Positions 5,612-7,306 of a DNA stretch of 7,306 nucleotides are shown here, piece after piece. Position 1 is the first letter of the stretch. Each line of letters begins with the position of its first letter. The DNA is from Planctomycetaceae bacterium (lineage in GTDB: Bacteria; Planctomycetota; Planctomycetia; Planctomycetales; Planctomycetaceae), in NCBI GenBank assembly GCA_015487825.1, contig WFOZ01000909.1, forward strand, positions 1 through 7,306. The letters are read 5' to 3'. A program made the position numbers and the translations under genes. Below the pieces are notes generated by a model, which saw only the letters and a program-made list of their open reading frames with translations, ran no database searches and was not told the origin of the DNA.

Positions 5612-6898
5612 ATGAACAATTCAAAAAATCATCGCATTTCTAAGCGTGCAACATGGGCGGCTCGTCAGCAGATCGGTTATCTGATGAAGCAGGCGGTCGA
5701 TCATCCTGATTGTCTTTCACTGGCAGCGGGGTTGGTTGATCATGCCACACTGCCTGTTGAAATTGCTGAAACGCAAATGCAGGAAATTCTGGAAAGCTCT
5801 GAGCGTGGGCAACTTGCATTACAGTATGGCACCACAGAAGGAGCACTCAGTTTCCGGGAAACAGTTATCAAATACCTGGCAGCACTCGAACAAAGCACCG
5901 TCAGGGAGCTGGGGTTGACTGCAAAGCGTTGTATCATCACTACAGGATCTCAGCAACTGCTTGATCTGGTCAGCCAGGCTATTTTCGATCCGGGTGATAT
6001 CTGTCTGGTAACATCCCCCACGTACTTTGTTTACCTGAGCACTCTGGAAGGATGTGGCGCCGATGTTCGCTCGATTAACTGCGACGACCAGGGCATTATT
6101 CCTGATGCTCTGCAAGCGGAGCTGGAACTCATCGAACGAGCCGGCGAGCTGCACCGGGTGAAACTGTTGTATCTGGTCAGCTACTTCGACAACCCGCGAG
6201 GTATCACGATGCCTCTTGCAAGGCGGCTCGAAATTCTTGAGATTTTACAGCAGTGGTCAGCCAGGCAATACATCTATCTTCTGGAAGATGCCGCCTACCG
6301 CGAACTGTGGTACGATGCACCGCCACCTGTTTCAATGTACGCACTTGATGAATCGAAACAGCGGGTAATTCTTGCCCAGACATTCTCTAAATCTCTTTCC
6401 CCGGGACTGCGAACAGGCTTCGGCATTATACCCGATGCGTTAATCAAACCGGTTTCCGACTTGAAATCAATCCATGATTTCGGTTCCCCGCATCTGACAC
6501 AAACCTGCATCAACGGGTTGATCGAATCTGGAGACTACGCGGTGCATGTTGCGAAACTTCGGGAATCGTACCAGAAAAAAAGCGAGGCGATCTGGCAGGC
6601 ACTTCAGGAAAATATTCTGCCACAGCCGGGCATGATCGCCTTCAAGCCAACCGGCGGACTTTACGTCTGGCTGCAAATCGATTCATCCTACCCGGAAACT
6701 CGTTTCAATAAAGAGTTCTTTGATGAATGTGTCAACGCACAAAAAATCATGTATGTTCCCGGCGAACTTTTTTTTGCAGATAAGACTCACCCGGCTGCAT
6801 CACATACAATGCGACTCAGTTACGGCGTCCAATCGAAAGAAAACCTGCACGAAGGAATTGATCGCCTGTCAAAAGGCCTGAATGTATTTCGAGAGTGA
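5612..6898 (+). CDS. fold-type I aminotransferase, 2-aminoadipate/MocR-like group
   Basis: This 428-residue PLP enzyme belongs to the class I/II aminotransferases, closest in pattern to 2-aminoadipate (LysN-like) transaminases and the catalytic half of MocR regulators. Visible marks are LSLAAGLVD (35-43), YGTTEG (72-77), TTGSQQLLDL (110-119), SPTYF with Y138 (135-139), DNPRG with N194, LEDAAYR with D226 and Y229, TFSKSLSPGLRTGF with the Schiff-base lysine K260, and MRLSYG with the carboxylate-binding R401. Residues are thus in place for transfer between an alpha-amino acid and a 2-oxo acid. The usual NPTG is NPRG here. There is no N-terminal GntR DNA-binding domain, so it is an enzyme rather than a regulator. 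No clear ribosome site adjoins the ATG; AGAGG at 5590-5594 is too far. The substrate is unknown; the ketosynthase context suggests specialised metabolism. Confidence 0.9.
   Translation: MNNSKNHRISKRATWAARQQIGYLMKQAVDHPDCLSLAAGLVDHATLPVEIAETQMQEILESSERGQLALQYGTTEGALSFRETVIKYLAALEQSTVRELGLTAKRCIITTGSQQLLDLVSQAIFDPGDICLVTSPTYFVYLSTLEGCGADVRSINCDDQGIIPDALQAELELIERAGELHRVKLLYLVSYFDNPRGITMPLARRLEILEILQQWSARQYIYLLEDAAYRELWYDAPPPVSMYALDESKQRVILAQTFSKSLSPGLRTGFGIIPDALIKPVSDLKSIHDFGSPHLTQTCINGLIESGDYAVHVAKLRESYQKKSEAIWQALQENILPQPGMIAFKPTGGLYVWLQIDSSYPETRFNKEFFDECVNAQKIMYVPGELFFADKTHPAASHTMRLSYGVQSKENLHEGIDRLSKGLNVFRE
6891..6895 (+). promoter_or_regulatory. ribosome binding site inside the aminotransferase stop region
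   Basis: GAGAG directly precedes the TGA of the aminotransferase and lies six bases before ATG 6902. It indicates translation from the same message. Confidence 0.4.
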
Positions 6899-6901
6899 AT
6901 A

Positions 6902-7306
6902 ATGCAAATAACTTCAGATCGGGCAATGAAGAGAATCGGATATGGCTGCCTGTTTGTAATTGCCATCTGGGTCGTATTTGTGATCTGGTTGTATACAGGC
7001 TTCTCAAGAGGACAGCAGGAGTTAAGCAGCTCCTGGTTGGTTGAATACCAGAAATCCGAGATTGCCAGCTGGATTGCACTTCCAGATAACGCTCGCGAAA
7101 TTACAACTTACAAACACCTCGGTTTTGATACCAACTATCGTTACCTCAAGGCCACACTTTCAGATCCAATCCCAGCTTTACCGGATTTGATTGCACAATC
7201 TATTTCCTTGCAGCCCTTTAAGCCAAATGAAACATATGCGCTGGTGGAAAATGCAGAGATCACTTATGAAGAATTCATTTTGCTATTCACTCACTCTGTA
7301 CCAAAC
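6902..7306 (+). CDS. membrane-anchored protein, 5' part only
   Basis: The frame from ATG 6902 runs 135 codons without a stop to the window edge, so the C-terminus is missing. Three bases separate it from the aminotransferase stop, a strong sign of one operon. Residues 14-32 form a single membrane helix (GCLFVIAIWVVFVIWLY) after K10 and R11, so the remainder should face the periplasm. It is either an uncleaved anchor or a signal-like segment. The external part has LPDNARE (about residues 57-63) and a stretch of mixed strands and helices with no motif that I recognise. ATG 6926 is an alternative start that would trim eight residues, but GAGAG favours 6902. The role is unknown; it may hold or assist the enzymes encoded upstream. 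Confidence 0.75.
   Translation, partial: MQITSDRAMKRIGYGCLFVIAIWVVFVIWLYTGFSRGQQELSSSWLVEYQKSEIASWIALPDNAREITTYKHLGFDTNYRYLKATLSDPIPALPDLIAQSISLQPFKPNETYALVENAEITYEEFILLFTHSVPN

Overview
The window looks like chromosomal DNA of a planctomycete. The strongest clue is the gene at 3619-4137, whose N-terminus carries a HYEAAFE motif typical of the HYExAFE protein family, which I know from Planctomycetes. A secreted coiled-coil/TPR-like protein, a very small membrane protein and a GTTAGG/ATTAG-type intergenic repeat fit that assignment, as does base composition that looks close to even by eye. I cannot name the genus.

Layout. The first 158 bases probably hold the 3' end of a truncated plus-strand gene. 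It faces a minus-strand gene (228-842) for an exported protein with a coiled coil followed by TPR-like helices. A divergent intergenic region (843-1008) then opens a long run of plus-strand genes reaching the right edge. The first pair is a class III PLP aminotransferase related to glutamate-1-semialdehyde aminomutase (1009-2361) and an amidohydrolase-2 family TIM-barrel hydrolase (2434-3459). They are separated by 72 bp that include a 14-bp tandem repeat. A 159-bp gap follows (to the chosen start at 3619), with nested palindromes overlapping a plausible sigma-70-type promoter. Then come the HYExAFE gene (3619-4137), a 42-residue single-pass membrane protein (4188-4316), a FabF-like ketosynthase (4379-5584), a fold-type I aminotransferase of the 2-aminoadipate/MocR-like group (5612-6898), and the start of a membrane-anchored protein cut by the window edge (6902-7306).

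How they may work together. The spacing (72 bp; then 50, 62, 27 and 3 bp) suggests two transcription units. In the first, an aminotransferase and a metal-dependent hydrolase could act on a shared amino or amide metabolite. In the second, a ketosynthase, an alpha-amino-acid-type aminotransferase and two membrane proteins could form a small lipid or amino-lipid cassette. Both pathway ideas are inference from adjacency. No acyl carrier protein, ketoreductase or transporter is visible here to confirm them. The clearest little-described items are the HYExAFE protein, which shows a D-x13-DxK arrangement like PD-(D/E)XK nucleases, and the small membrane protein in front of the ketosynthase. I saw no tRNA, rRNA, CRISPR array or insertion sequence.
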